Assembly: GCA_036939755.1 (NCBI GenBank)
Contig: JALLAZ010001051.1
Span: 1-11,635, forward strand
DNA length: 11,635 nt
Source: Stephanodiscus triporus
Lineage: Eukaryota > Bacillariophyta > Thalassiosirophyceae > Thalassiosirales > Thalassiosiraceae
Direction: 5' to 3'
Shown: positions 1-8,375 of the stretch, piece after piece
Position numbering within the stretch: position 1 is the stretch's first letter
How the letters are laid out: the number at the start of each line of letters is the position of its first letter
Translations under genes and position numbers: made by a program
The notes under the pieces: model-generated
Databases searched by the model: none
What the model saw: the letters and a program-made list of their open reading frames with translations, nothing else
Told to the model about the DNA's origin: nothing

Positions 1-840
1 GAAGATGATATCCCAACTAACTTCACGCATTTGGGTCAGTACGCTTTCACCTCCGGGAATAGGATCTTCGAGAAGAAGAAGGATTGGAAGAAGGACAAGA
101 CACCACATCGAGACAACGAGGTGGAGGACCTCAAGGACCCGGTGGTGTACTTTACCATCGCGATTGCAACGGACATCCCGCCCAGAGCACTCATTGATGG
201 GATTCGAACGGAATGGGAAACCCACGGAGGAGGGAAACTCCAGGTAAAAGACCTGCAATCGCATGACAGCAAGTCCATGTTCGCCCTTTACTTTGTGTAC
301 AAGGATACTCCATTCTACATCATCAAGAAGACGTTGGAAGAAATTCTAAGAGAATCTGCTATGACTCTACACGCCCACTCAAGGCCAGAAGGTGACACAT
401 CCGAACCGATCGTCCCCCAAATATCGATCCGGGCACAGGTGCCACGCCTAAAGGGAGTGGACTCCTCGAGCTTCGATAAGCTACCATACCACGTTAGAGA
501 AAATAGAAAAGTACTTCACATCGAGGCCAAGCCTGATGAAGAAAAGGAATTGAAGAACCTTTTTCAGTTTGCAAAAGAGAATAACCTGGTCTCTCTCCGC
601 TTGGGCAAACGAGCTCACATCAGCGAGGTGATGGATGCGGACTCGACTCCTGGAGAAATCAAGAGAATGGTAAAATTCGCCATGGGACATGCGAACTATC
701 AAGGTTCGATGTCGGGTGAATCCATTGTAGGGATCACTCTTTTAGATGGCGGGGCTCGCCCTTCCATAGAATGCGAGGACACAGTGAGCCTCCGCATGGT
801 ACTCTACAACTACTTTAAGATGAAGGATAAATTCTCGTTT
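1..840 (+). CDS. LINE ORF1 (gag-like), 5' part, partial
   Basis: Reading frame 1 is open from the first base of the window, so ORF1 begins upstream. The encoded part (about 280 residues) is hydrophilic, with a basic stretch near the start (EKKKDWKKDK) followed by a mixed globular region. I see no CCHC knuckle or RRM signature strong enough to name. By position it should be the nucleic-acid-binding ORF1 protein that packages LINE RNA with the ORF2 enzyme; this role is inferred from context only. The frame stays formally open to 927, but the last 29 codons (basic, low complexity) look like out-of-frame sequence. The coherent protein continues in frame 3 from about 831-840, so one base appears to be missing in the T run at 838-841. 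Confidence 0.75.
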
Positions 841-1457
841 TCGCGGAATTGCATCAGACAGAGGAGATGGGTCCGGTTCTTGCAATTATTCCTGCGTGTG
901 AAGAAGCTGAACGGCTCGTTCAGATGATGAATAAGCAGGTCGCTGCATTTCTCTTCTATTTTTTGAAGGATGCGTCGGTTCCGGAGGGGTTTCTCCGGGA
1001 GCTCCTGACGGCGACATGTGACCCTACCTTGGTGAAAGAGATCCCTGACTGTGTATGGGATTCGGAAACCCAGACTCTGGTTACCCCTCGAGAAAAGAAG
1101 GAGGACGCAGACTTTGACGAATTGGAAGCCGCGACTTGGTATAAAGGAGCATTTGACCTTCGGGGACTCGGGAAAGCAGTGAAAACTGCTGCTAATAAAG
1201 CCCCGGAAGCCCTCTTCGACCTTGACGCAGATCAAAGCGTAACCACTATCCACAACCGCCATCTAGTCCCTACCTTTAATTTGGATAAGGATGATGACGA
1301 CAGTGAAGGATCGGCTCCCGCTGCCAATCCTAGCCCGGCGACGCCGCCACGCAGTAAACTCCACACGGAAGCCTCGAGTGATATGAACTCGAAGGATAAG
1401 GCTACCCCTCCACAGGATGAGGATGTCGGAGTAATGCGTGCGGCGGAAGGCGGATAG
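831..1457 (+). CDS. LINE ORF1 (gag-like), 3' part, after a frameshift
   Basis: Frame 3 opens after a TAA at 828-830 and runs to TAG at 1455-1457. It has no ATG near its beginning (the codon before HQTEEMGPV is TTG at 849), as expected for the downstream part of a broken ORF rather than a separate gene. Residues from ELHQTEEMGPV onward form a plausible helical segment (CEEAERLVQMMNKQVAAF). An acidic and Pro/Ser/Thr-rich C-terminal tail follows, containing DKDDDDSEG, typical of a disordered end. No enzyme motif is visible. The overlap with the 5' part is only about 100 bases, and a single -1 shift in the T run joins the two frames smoothly. A programmed shift is less likely because no canonical X XXY YYZ heptamer is in the right phase. 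Confidence 0.72.
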   Translation: MLVFAELHQTEEMGPVLAIIPACEEAERLVQMMNKQVAAFLFYFLKDASVPEGFLRELLTATCDPTLVKEIPDCVWDSETQTLVTPREKKEDADFDELEAATWYKGAFDLRGLGKAVKTAANKAPEALFDLDADQSVTTIHNRHLVPTFNLDKDDDDSEGSAPAANPSPATPPRSKLHTEASSDMNSKDKATPPQDEDVGVMRAAEGG

Positions 1458-1467
1458 CCGCAACCAT

Positions 1468-1496
1468 CCCCCCCTCCGCATCCACGGGAGGGGGGG
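1468..1496 (+). promoter_or_regulatory. Strong G/C hairpin at the ORF1-ORF2 junction
   Basis: Bases 1468-1477 (seven C, then TCC) pair perfectly with 1487-1496 (GGA, then seven G): a 10-bp stem with nine G-C pairs and a 9-nt loop. It begins 10 nt after the ORF1 stop and lies before the first in-frame ATG of ORF2 (1613). In an mRNA it would be a substantial barrier to scanning or elongating ribosomes. LINEs are known to couple ORF2 translation to ORF1 termination, so a role in reinitiation or frameshifting is possible but inferred. Confidence 0.5.
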
Positions 1497-1531
1497 CACT
1501 CCTTGCGTTTAGTGGATTAGGTAGTATTTCA

Positions 1532-4500
1532 GTGGCTCCAGGGGATGAACGCAGTCCCCGACGAGCACCGGCCAATTCCTCACGGGGGAGGAAAAACCGG
1601 TTAAGGTCATCAATGTTTAGGAACAGGGGAAACTCTACAAGAGTAATTAATATGTTAGATATCGACGGAAGCAGCTTGACGGAACGACAGCCAGGACATC
1701 TGAATACCATCACACATATGTCTGTCTTGTCGGCTCTTGAACAGCGCGCAAATCGATTTCGGCAGAAGGGGAATTTAGGAGAAAAAGAGGCTCGGACACA
1801 TTCATGGATGTTGGACGATACGGGAACGATTAACACACGCCTTCTCGACCATGGGGAAATTTTACAACAAGAACAAGAGATTATTAGGGGGGTATCAGAG
1901 GAGGTCCTTCAGGTACATGGGGTGCTACCGGGACGGAAGGAGGAAGGCATCACAAGACTGATGTATGAGAATGCTAACGGGCTGTCGAACAGGATGTGCG
2001 GGAATCATAAGCTGAATAAGTGTAAGGACTTGATTGATGAACTAGGCGCTGACATTGTAGCAATGAATGAACATAGACAGAATCTGAAGCATAGAGACAA
2101 TCGAAACGGCTGGAATCAGCTGTTTAAAGGGGGCGAGGCAGACGTGCGCTCGGTGGTGGCTCACAATGTGCATGAATCAGAGGGTATCGGCAGAACACAG
2201 GAAGGGGGAACAGGCCTCCTTATGTTTGGTCCTTTGACGGAATACCTGGACATGCCGGAGTCGGGGAAGGATGCCACAGGACTTGGAAGATGGACAACAA
2301 TGCTTCTTAAGGGAAAGGGAATCCAAACCAGGATAGTCTGCGGGTACAACCCGTGCGCAAATCGAAATGTGGATAGCCGGACTAGCTATCAGCAGCAACG
2401 CAGATTTTTTATTATGCATCAGCAGGACCATAGGACCTGCCCACGGGTCAAGTTCCGGGAGGATCTGATCAAGCTGCTGAAAATCTGGCGGGCGGCCGGA
2501 GATAGAATTATAGTGTGTCTGGATGCTAATGAAGACATATATCGGAGAGCGATTGGGAAGGCTCTGACTGCTGAAGAAGGCCTTGGCATGAAGGAAGTAA
2601 TAGGGGATTACACCGGTAAACGGATTGGCCCCACCTTCTTTCGGGGACAACTTCCTATTGATGGGGTGTGGGCAACCTCCGATATCCGGATATCGAATGC
2701 ATGCCTGATGCCTGCCGGCTACGGCATAGGTGACCACCGACTGTTCGTCATTGACATGCATACCTCTTCCCTTATTGGAACAGAACCCCCGAGAGCTCGC
2801 CGGGCGGCTTCTAGACGACTGAATAACAGGCTTCCTCATGTGGCAAAGAAGTATGCAGATTGCTTGGAGGCCAATATCATCAGGCATAGGCTGATTGAAA
2901 AACTTGGTGAAGCACACACACTCGGTCGGGATAAAGAAGACACGCAGGACCGGATTAATAGGGTGGACAAGGAGGGTGGCCAATATATGGTACACGCGGA
3001 GCGTAAGTGTAGAAAACTGAAGTCCGGCAGGATATGCTTCTCGCCTGAATCGGTCATTTGGATTAAGCGGGAACAGATTTACCGCTCTCTAATGGAGGTC
3101 AAGCACGGGAAGAAAAAAAACAGGGGAAACTTAAAACGGGCAGCTCGTGTTCAGGGAATTAAAAAGCCATTTCAAATATCCCTGGCACAACTCCGTATCC
3201 ACCTGGAGGTGTGCGAAGAGAGAAACAATTATTTTCGGAAGCACGGAGCAAGGTATAGAAAGAAACACCTTCTTGCGAGGGCAGGGAAAGCTAAGGAGGA
3301 AGGGAGAGAGGAAGCAGCGGTCAAAATTCTAGCGATCATAAAAAGAGAGCAGGATCGTTCCTTCTGGAGAAGACTGAACTATACGTGCGGCAAAGCACGC
3401 ACTCCTCCCCCCACCTCAGTTCAAGTTGAAGGGCCAAATGGAACTGTGATTGAGCATACCACGGAAACCACGGTAAACAATGCTATTTGGACAGACATTC
3501 ATCACAAACGGTTCCATCTTGCGGAGGAGGCGCCGGTGTGTCAAGGTCAACTCCGCCAAGACCTAGGTTACAACGCTGTCAGTGATACCGCTAGGGCAAT
3601 CCTCGACGGCTCCTATAAGTACCCAGCATCCTTCGATCAAGCCACCAAGGAACTATGCCAGGAATGTGCCAGAATTCGGCAGATTGTCCCCAAGGACTCG
3701 GTGAGAATTAAAATTACGAAGGAAGATCACAAAGGGCACTGGAGGACAGCAAAGGAGGAGACATCATCTTCCATGTCGGGGTATCACTTCGGACATTACA
3801 TGGCTGGCTCTATGTCGGAATACATAGATCACTTTCACGCCCTCAAGGCGACTCTACTTCTTCACCACGGCTTAGTTCTTGAACGCTGGGCCCAAGGCCT
3901 ATCGGTAATGCTTCAAAAGCTGTTCGGATGCTCACTGATTACCAAGCTTCGTTCCATCCTTCTGATGGAGGCCGACTTCAATGGGGTTAATAAGCAAATC
4001 TACGGCATAAGGATGCTAGGGAACGCCCGGAAGTATAACCTAATGCCTGAGGAAGTTTATAGCGAAAGGAACAGAATGGCTGATGACGGGACGCTTACCA
4101 AGGTTATCACCTACGACATTGTCCGCCAATCTCGCCGCCCCGCTGGAATTGCCTCCGTTGACGCTGACAACTGTTACGATAGAATTGCACACGCAATAGC
4201 GTCACTAGTTTTTCAAGCCTTTGGGGTACCCTCTAGCGCTGCTGAATGTATGCTTACGACCATCCAGGAGATGAAGTTCTTTCTGAGGACGGGGTTCGGG
4301 GACTCAACAGATTTTGCCAGCTCGCAGTTCGAGATCAAGACTCAGGGGCTGTGTCAGGGCAATGGAGCGGCTCCTGCAGGCTGGGCGGTGGTGAGCATTT
4401 GCCTGATTAACGCACACAAAAAGAAGGGGCACGGTGGGCACTTTCTCTGCCCAATCACCAAGCTAAAAAGTCATATTGCGGGAGTGATATATGTAGACGA

Positions 4501-7480
4501 TACTGACCTTATTCACTTCCGTATGGATAGGTACGAAGATACTACGGACTCTTTCTTCGGCCTGCAGGAAGCTATTGTGAACTGGGGAAAGCTTCTACTG
4601 GCTTCAGGCGGGGCTCTAAAACCTTCAAAATGCTTCTATCACCTTATATCCTTCAGATTTAAGGCGGACGGTTCCTGGGTCTACGAGGACAATGTAGGCA
4701 ATGAGGAATACCAGGCAGTAGTCCCGCTGACGGACGGTAGTTTTGCTTCCATTGAACATCTTGGAGTGGATGAGCCGACAAAGACTCTGGGCTCCATGAC
4801 ATGCCCGTCTGGATGTAGCAAAGGTGCTATAAAATACATGACCCAAAAAGCTAGCGACTGGAAAGATATGATTCAGGAAGGGAAGCTGAGCAGGCGGTAT
4901 GTCTGGTTCATGTTGGAGAAGCAGTTTTGGCCTAGGGTGTCGTTTGGCCTATGCGCAGTATCCGCCCCCTATGACGTACTCTCGGAGTGTCTGATGAAGG
5001 TGTACTACCAAATACTCCCGCAAGGTGGAATCAGGAGATCTGCTAGGAGGGGTATTCGACAGCTCGGGATCGGATTTTATGGAGTGGGCTGTCCACACCC
5101 GGCGATCGAATGTCTGATTGGGCAGCTGAATAAGCTCATAATGCACTATGGCAATCAATCCTCCCTTGGCCTCAAAATGCAGAATACAGTGGAGCAGCTA
5201 GTTATCGAACTCGGCATGTCTCCTCAGCCATTTCAGGAAAACTACGACCGCTGCGAGCGGTGGGTAACCCACTCCTGGGTAAAGTCGGTGTGGGAGAAAG
5301 CCTCTCGTCTGAGTGTCATTATAGACATTGCGGCCATCCCGGTGACCCCCCCACGGGAACGGGACTCATGGCTGATGCAGGAGTTCGCTAGGCTTAACTA
5401 CAGCGACGACAATCTAAGACGTCTAAATAGAGTTCGGATGCATCAAGAGGTCCTCTTCCTCTCAGATGTTATGGACGTGAGCGGCCGGGCTATTGACAGG
5501 CGCTACCTCTTCCCACGTCCAATCGATGAGACTTGGTCAACCCTGTCATTTCCGAATGAACAACCGGCCAGAAAAGATTTTCAGCTATGGCGTTCGGCGA
5601 TTCCTAGCATTCGGGCACTTGGGGGGCGTCTTCATCTAGGCAGGTACACTCTGCAAGGGCATAAAATATGGGAGTGGCGATATGATCTGGAGCACACTAC
5701 ACTGTACCACTGTAAAGGGGATAAGGTGGATATTTATGAGCCTTCGACTTTTCCCGGCGCACGAACACGGGCCAACAGGTATTCACGAACGCGTCATGAC
5801 CAGGATACCCCCCCTCGTGGGGGACCATGCACGGTAGAGGAAGCGGGCCTGGGGATTTATAAGATTATCTCTTCAACCTCCATGCCCCCGCAGGTTACTC
5901 ACCCGGATACCTTCCTGGAAGTGTTGAAAGAGTGGGGCTGCACATGGATGTGGGAGGATATGCGACTCTCAGGGGACGATGGTTGGCTAGAGGAGGCAAT
6001 TCGAGATAACTCCCTGGTCGCGGTCACGGACGGGTCGTACATGCGGTCGTTGTATCCGCAGATGAACTCATGTGCATTCATACTTGAATGTACAAAAGGC
6101 CGCGGACGTCTCACAGGGGCCTTCTCCGAACAGACAATTGCTGCATGCTCATATCGTGGGGAACTCCTGGGGTTGATGGCGATACATCTCATACTGCTCA
6201 GCGTGAATAGGGTAGCTCCCACCCTCACTGGATCGGTCCATATCTACTCAGATTGTCTGGGTGCCCTAAATAAAATTCGTAACCTACCGCCACACCGCAT
6301 CCCGTCAAAATGCCGCCACTCCGACATACTAAAAAATGTGATGCTGCACTGTGGCTCGCTGACCTTCGAGCGACTGTTCTCACACGTCTCTGCTCATCAG
6401 GATGACCGGACGAAATGGGAGAATCTAACACATGCAGAACAGCTCAATTGCGCGGTGGATTTTGGGGCAAAACGAATCCTCTTACGTCATGACCCCGCAG
6501 AGCTTCCACGCCAGCAGAGATTTCCCCTGGAGGCGGTTTGCATATGGGCAGGCAGGGAAAAAATGACGTCTGACACGGGACACTACATCCGATACTATGC
6601 ACACAAGCAACTCGCACGGGAGGAATTCGCGGAGGCCGGAATACTCTCGAACGCTCAATTCGATCTAGTGGACTGGCAGGTGGTGCACAGCACACTCAGC
6701 AGGGTCCCGAGGATGTTTCAGGTCTGGGCCTGTAAGCAAGTGTTTAGCATCGCTCCGACAAACTACGAACTCTCCCGGTGGTCATCACAATGCCCCCTCT
6801 GTCCAAGCTGCATGCAGATAAGAGAGACCTGCGCGCATGTCCTTCACTGTACTCATGCTGGCCGAGTGGACGCGCTCTTGGCCACTATTAAATTACTTGA
6901 CCAGTGGATGAGGAAGAGGACAACGGATCCAAACTTACGGGAGTGCATTTATGAATACACTACTGGCCGAGGGGGAGTAACTATGTCAGAGATCTGCACA
7001 AATCATAACTATGACGGCCGATACCAACAGATGGCGATAGCACAGGATAGCATTGGGTGGCGAAGATTCATGGAGGGGATGGTGTGCAAGGAGATCCGGG
7101 AGATTCAAAACACTCACATTGCTTGGTGCGGATCGCGCTTGAGTGCCGAGAGGTGGACGGAGGAACTTATTGAGAAACTGATGGAGGTTACGCACGGGCA
7201 ATGGCTATATCGAAACATACAAGTCCATGACAAAGTCGCAGGCACATTAGCTACCTTGAGGAAGGAGGAGATACAGATGGAAATAGAGGAACAGCAGGCC
7301 TTGGGGATCGATGGGCTGCTGGATGAAGATTGTCATCTGGGGGAATGTAATCTGGGGGACCTGGAAGACACCTCGGGTATAAAGGAAACCTACTGGCTAC
7401 TAGCGATTAAAGCTGCGAGAGAAGCAGGCAGGCTGGAGGCACTGAGGATACAGACTGATGAGGTTCGAACTGCTACATAG
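1532..7480 (+). CDS. LINE ORF2: APE endonuclease / reverse transcriptase / RNase H
   Basis: The uninterrupted frame encodes 1982 codons from the GTG at 1532. The first ATG is codon 28 (1613), and the frame is already open from 1421, so the true start is uncertain. Numbering from 1532, the APE-type endonuclease has N147 or N149 (YENANG), E180 (MNEH), D331 and N333 (LDANED), D377 (PIDGVW) and D401-H402 (GDHR). A basic linker follows. The reverse transcriptase has motif A with D877 (VDADNCYD), motif B GLCQGNG (939-945) and motif C YVDD (987-990). RNase H shows D1500 (TDGSY), E1544 (YRGE), D1574 (YSDC), H1622 (SAHQDD) and D1643 (AVDFGAK). A zinc knuckle lies at C1754, C1757, H1769 and C1773. The protein would nick target DNA, prime reverse transcription from the nick and degrade the RNA of the hybrid. 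No key residue is missing, so this copy may be young. Confidence 0.96.
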   Translation: MAPGDERSPRRAPANSSRGRKNRLRSSMFRNRGNSTRVINMLDIDGSSLTERQPGHLNTITHMSVLSALEQRANRFRQKGNLGEKEARTHSWMLDDTGTINTRLLDHGEILQQEQEIIRGVSEEVLQVHGVLPGRKEEGITRLMYENANGLSNRMCGNHKLNKCKDLIDELGADIVAMNEHRQNLKHRDNRNGWNQLFKGGEADVRSVVAHNVHESEGIGRTQEGGTGLLMFGPLTEYLDMPESGKDATGLGRWTTMLLKGKGIQTRIVCGYNPCANRNVDSRTSYQQQRRFFIMHQQDHRTCPRVKFREDLIKLLKIWRAAGDRIIVCLDANEDIYRRAIGKALTAEEGLGMKEVIGDYTGKRIGPTFFRGQLPIDGVWATSDIRISNACLMPAGYGIGDHRLFVIDMHTSSLIGTEPPRARRAASRRLNNRLPHVAKKYADCLEANIIRHRLIEKLGEAHTLGRDKEDTQDRINRVDKEGGQYMVHAERKCRKLKSGRICFSPESVIWIKREQIYRSLMEVKHGKKKNRGNLKRAARVQGIKKPFQISLAQLRIHLEVCEERNNYFRKHGARYRKKHLLARAGKAKEEGREEAAVKILAIIKREQDRSFWRRLNYTCGKARTPPPTSVQVEGPNGTVIEHTTETTVNNAIWTDIHHKRFHLAEEAPVCQGQLRQDLGYNAVSDTARAILDGSYKYPASFDQATKELCQECARIRQIVPKDSVRIKITKEDHKGHWRTAKEETSSSMSGYHFGHYMAGSMSEYIDHFHALKATLLLHHGLVLERWAQGLSVMLQKLFGCSLITKLRSILLMEADFNGVNKQIYGIRMLGNARKYNLMPEEVYSERNRMADDGTLTKVITYDIVRQSRRPAGIASVDADNCYDRIAHAIASLVFQAFGVPSSAAECMLTTIQEMKFFLRTGFGDSTDFASSQFEIKTQGLCQGNGAAPAGWAVVSICLINAHKKKGHGGHFLCPITKLKSHIAGVIYVDDTDLIHFRMDRYEDTTDSFFGLQEAIVNWGKLLLASGGALKPSKCFYHLISFRFKADGSWVYEDNVGNEEYQAVVPLTDGSFASIEHLGVDEPTKTLGSMTCPSGCSKGAIKYMTQKASDWKDMIQEGKLSRRYVWFMLEKQFWPRVSFGLCAVSAPYDVLSECLMKVYYQILPQGGIRRSARRGIRQLGIGFYGVGCPHPAIECLIGQLNKLIMHYGNQSSLGLKMQNTVEQLVIELGMSPQPFQENYDRCERWVTHSWVKSVWEKASRLSVIIDIAAIPVTPPRERDSWLMQEFARLNYSDDNLRRLNRVRMHQEVLFLSDVMDVSGRAIDRRYLFPRPIDETWSTLSFPNEQPARKDFQLWRSAIPSIRALGGRLHLGRYTLQGHKIWEWRYDLEHTTLYHCKGDKVDIYEPSTFPGARTRANRYSRTRHDQDTPPRGGPCTVEEAGLGIYKIISSTSMPPQVTHPDTFLEVLKEWGCTWMWEDMRLSGDDGWLEEAIRDNSLVAVTDGSYMRSLYPQMNSCAFILECTKGRGRLTGAFSEQTIAACSYRGELLGLMAIHLILLSVNRVAPTLTGSVHIYSDCLGALNKIRNLPPHRIPSKCRHSDILKNVMLHCGSLTFERLFSHVSAHQDDRTKWENLTHAEQLNCAVDFGAKRILLRHDPAELPRQQRFPLEAVCIWAGREKMTSDTGHYIRYYAHKQLAREEFAEAGILSNAQFDLVDWQVVHSTLSRVPRMFQVWACKQVFSIAPTNYELSRWSSQCPLCPSCMQIRETCAHVLHCTHAGRVDALLATIKLLDQWMRKRTTDPNLRECIYEYTTGRGGVTMSEICTNHNYDGRYQQMAIAQDSIGWRRFMEGMVCKEIREIQNTHIAWCGSRLSAERWTEELIEKLMEVTHGQWLYRNIQVHDKVAGTLATLRKEEIQMEIEEQQALGIDGLLDEDCHLGECNLGDLEDTSGIKETYWLLAIKAAREAGRLEALRIQTDEVRTAT
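1961..2770 (+). other. ORF2 domain: APE-like endonuclease
   Basis: This stretch (residues about 144-413 of ORF2) contains the conserved exonuclease-endonuclease-phosphatase signatures in canonical order: an Asn-containing first strand (YENANG), the metal-binding Glu in MNEH, GGTGLLMFG, CGYNP, LDANED, PIDGVW and the terminal GDHR in place of the usual SDH. The domain should make the first-strand nick at the insertion site. The family is clear from motif order and spacing. Target preference cannot be read from the sequence. Confidence 0.9.
3980..4650 (+). other. ORF2 domain: reverse transcriptase core
   Basis: The palm motifs are in order: VDADNCYDRI (motif A, Asp at 4160-4162), QGLCQGNGAAP (motif B, from 4343) and GVIYVDDTDL (motif C, catalytic Asp pair at 4496-4501). 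Upstream, SSSMSGYHFGHY around 3767-3800 probably belongs to the fingers region that precedes the palm in LINE RTs. Motif B reads GLCQGNG rather than the frequent GVPQGS, a family variant and not a defect. Confidence 0.95.
6005..6475 (+). other. ORF2 domain: RNase H
   Basis: The four acidic positions and the conserved His of type I RNase H are all visible: TDGSY, YRGELLGL, YSDCLGAL, HVSAHQDD and NCAVDFGAK. The domain sits about 500 residues after the RT YVDD, C-terminal to a long connecting region, followed by about 110 residues and then a CCHC zinc knuckle. An RNase H on a LINE lets the element remove its own RNA template after first-strand synthesis. Confidence 0.93.
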
Positions 7481-7512
7481 AGAAGGGCGCTGTTTAAACG
7501 CAAAAAACAGTT

Positions 7513-7571
7513 GTATGGCGATACGCCATACGTACCCAGGTGAAAGTCCTGGAAGGAGAGAAGCCCTCTCC
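7513..7571 (+). other. Cluster of three hairpins in the LINE 3' UTR
   Basis: Three back-to-back inverted repeats begin 33 nt after the ORF2 stop. GTATGGCG/CGCCATAC is an 8-bp stem with a 3-nt loop (7513-7531). CCAGG/CCTGG has a 7-nt loop TGAAAGT (7536-7552). GGAGAG/CTCTCC has a 5-nt loop (7555-7571). LINE reverse transcriptases often recognise a folded 3' UTR of their own RNA, so this is a good candidate for the template-recognition structure; that role is inferred. Confidence 0.55.
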
Positions 7572-7677
7572 AGTGGTTCCGACTGCGACGCTGTCTGGCC
7601 TAGTGCCCTCGGCGTATGAAGACTCCAATTGTGGTTAAACTTGTCTAAGTAGTGAATAATGATACCTAATTTCTTAA

Positions 7678-7727
7678 GTTGTTGTTGTTATTGCTGTTGT
7701 GTTAGTGATGTTGTTATTGTTTACTGT
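7678..7727 (+). repeat. Degenerate (GTT)n tail, probable LINE 3' end
   Basis: Four perfect GTT units at 7678-7689 run on into GTT/ATT/GAT-rich sequence up to about 7727. Several LINE families end in a short simple repeat instead of poly(A), generated during target-primed reverse transcription. The tail sits about 200 nt after the ORF2 stop, and base composition changes beyond it, which supports placing the element's end here. Confidence 0.5.
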
Positions 7728-8085
7728 TAGAGTTCACAGGGGGTGGAGCATAGGTCAGGATGTGTGGCATACACAACGAAACGTCGACGCCGACGTTCTC
7801 GGTCCACTAAAGGTCTACGCTCGCACATCGTGGGAGATCGCGAGTTCCGATGCAAAGTTGCGTAGTCCGCGGTACTTCGACGTCGACGACGAGAACGCCT
7901 GATCGCCGTCGCAAACCCAGAAAGTTGCGCAATTGCGACGGCGGCGCACGCCCTCGGCCAGCATTCATGCCATTCCCAACCAATCGTGGTCGAACCCAGG
8001 ATGTTGCAGTAGGCTTAGGGGGACAAGGATACCACAAAGAAGGATATTGCTGGATACTACGTTGATCCGATCAAGTTGTCTAGAT
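7728..8085. other. Unassigned GC-rich stretch, no gene recognised
   Basis: Short open frames exist on both strands, but none shows a recognisable domain or clear coding character. The block is rich in CGACG words and holds small palindromes: AACGTCG/CGACGTT around a 4-nt loop (7780-7797) and TCGACGTCGA (7877-7886). It could be pre-insertion host sequence or decayed repeat DNA; nothing here decides between them. Confidence 0.4.
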
Positions 8086-8089
8086 AGAT

Positions 8090-8375
8090 ATTAGGCGTAA
8101 CGCGCAAATCCAAATTAGAGTACCTACTAAAGAATCTACGAATATACCATAGACGTCACGCGCAAAGCTGAATATAACATACCATTGGCCTCACGTGCAA
8201 ATCCAAATTAGAATATGGTACCAACTAAAGATAGATACATACCATAGGCGTCACGCATAAATACGAATAAATTCCCAAGGCATCAAGCGCAAATCCAAAT
8301 GTCACGCGCAAATCCGAATTAGAGTACAAACTAAAGATCTACGATACATACCATAGGCGTCATGCGCAAATCTGA
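8090..8375. repeat. Degenerate repeat cluster with core GCGCAAATCC
   Basis: Seven exact or near copies of the core lie near 8102, 8161, 8195, 8248, 8287, 8306 and 8364. Most are preceded by CATAGGCGTCAC-like sequence and followed by AATTAGAGTACnAACTAAAGATCTACGATACATAC-like sequence, in pieces of 20 or fewer matching bases. The spacing is irregular (about 19-59 bases), so units have been deleted or rearranged. The complete ancestral unit was probably about 60-75 bp. The cluster runs into the 3' end of the Nudix reading frame. Confidence 0.7.

Larger units (their letters stand above)
1..7727 (+). mobile_element. Non-LTR (LINE) retrotransposon, 5' truncated by the window
   Basis: The span holds the usual two-ORF LINE order: gag-like ORF1, a short junction, a giant ORF2 with APE endonuclease, reverse transcriptase, RNase H and a C-terminal zinc knuckle, then a structured 3' UTR and a simple-repeat tail. 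No LTRs or integrase are seen on this strand. Elements with both an APE endonuclease and an RNase H domain belong to the I/Tad1/R1-like part of LINE diversity or to algal relatives; the exact clade cannot be fixed by eye. ORF2 is uninterrupted, while ORF1 carries one frame break. The right boundary at about 7727 is inferred from the degenerate GTT tail. The left boundary and any target-site duplication cannot be seen because the element starts outside the window. Confidence 0.93.

Noticed and set aside
810..1262. 150-codon antisense open frame over the ORF1 break
   Set aside because: It is opposite a coherent ORF1 frame and has no motif; treated as a shadow.
2680..2695. Perfect 16-bp palindrome CGATATCCGGATATCG
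   Set aside because: It is a single occurrence inside the endonuclease coding region, explained by the codons for SDIRIS; no repeat or partner nearby.
2177..2995. 272-codon antisense open frame within the ORF2 endonuclease region
   Set aside because: It lies fully opposite a domain with clear catalytic motifs, shows no recognisable domain and reads as a shadow of ORF2 codon usage.
7460..7475. GGTTCGAAC resembling a tRNA T loop
   Set aside because: The flanking bases do not form a T stem and no D or anticodon arm precedes it; it lies in ORF2 coding sequence.
7445..7490. CTGATGAG near the ORF2 stop, considered as a hammerhead ribozyme core
   Set aside because: No GAAA core segment or flanking stems in the required arrangement could be found.
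7699..8065. Small open frames of 67-76 codons on both strands
   Set aside because: They overlap one another in several frames, lack any recognisable motif and begin in the GTT tail or in palindromic DNA.
8090..8375. Considered as a CRISPR array
   Set aside because: Units are degenerate, irregularly spaced and in a eukaryotic, transposon-rich context; no constant-length spacers.
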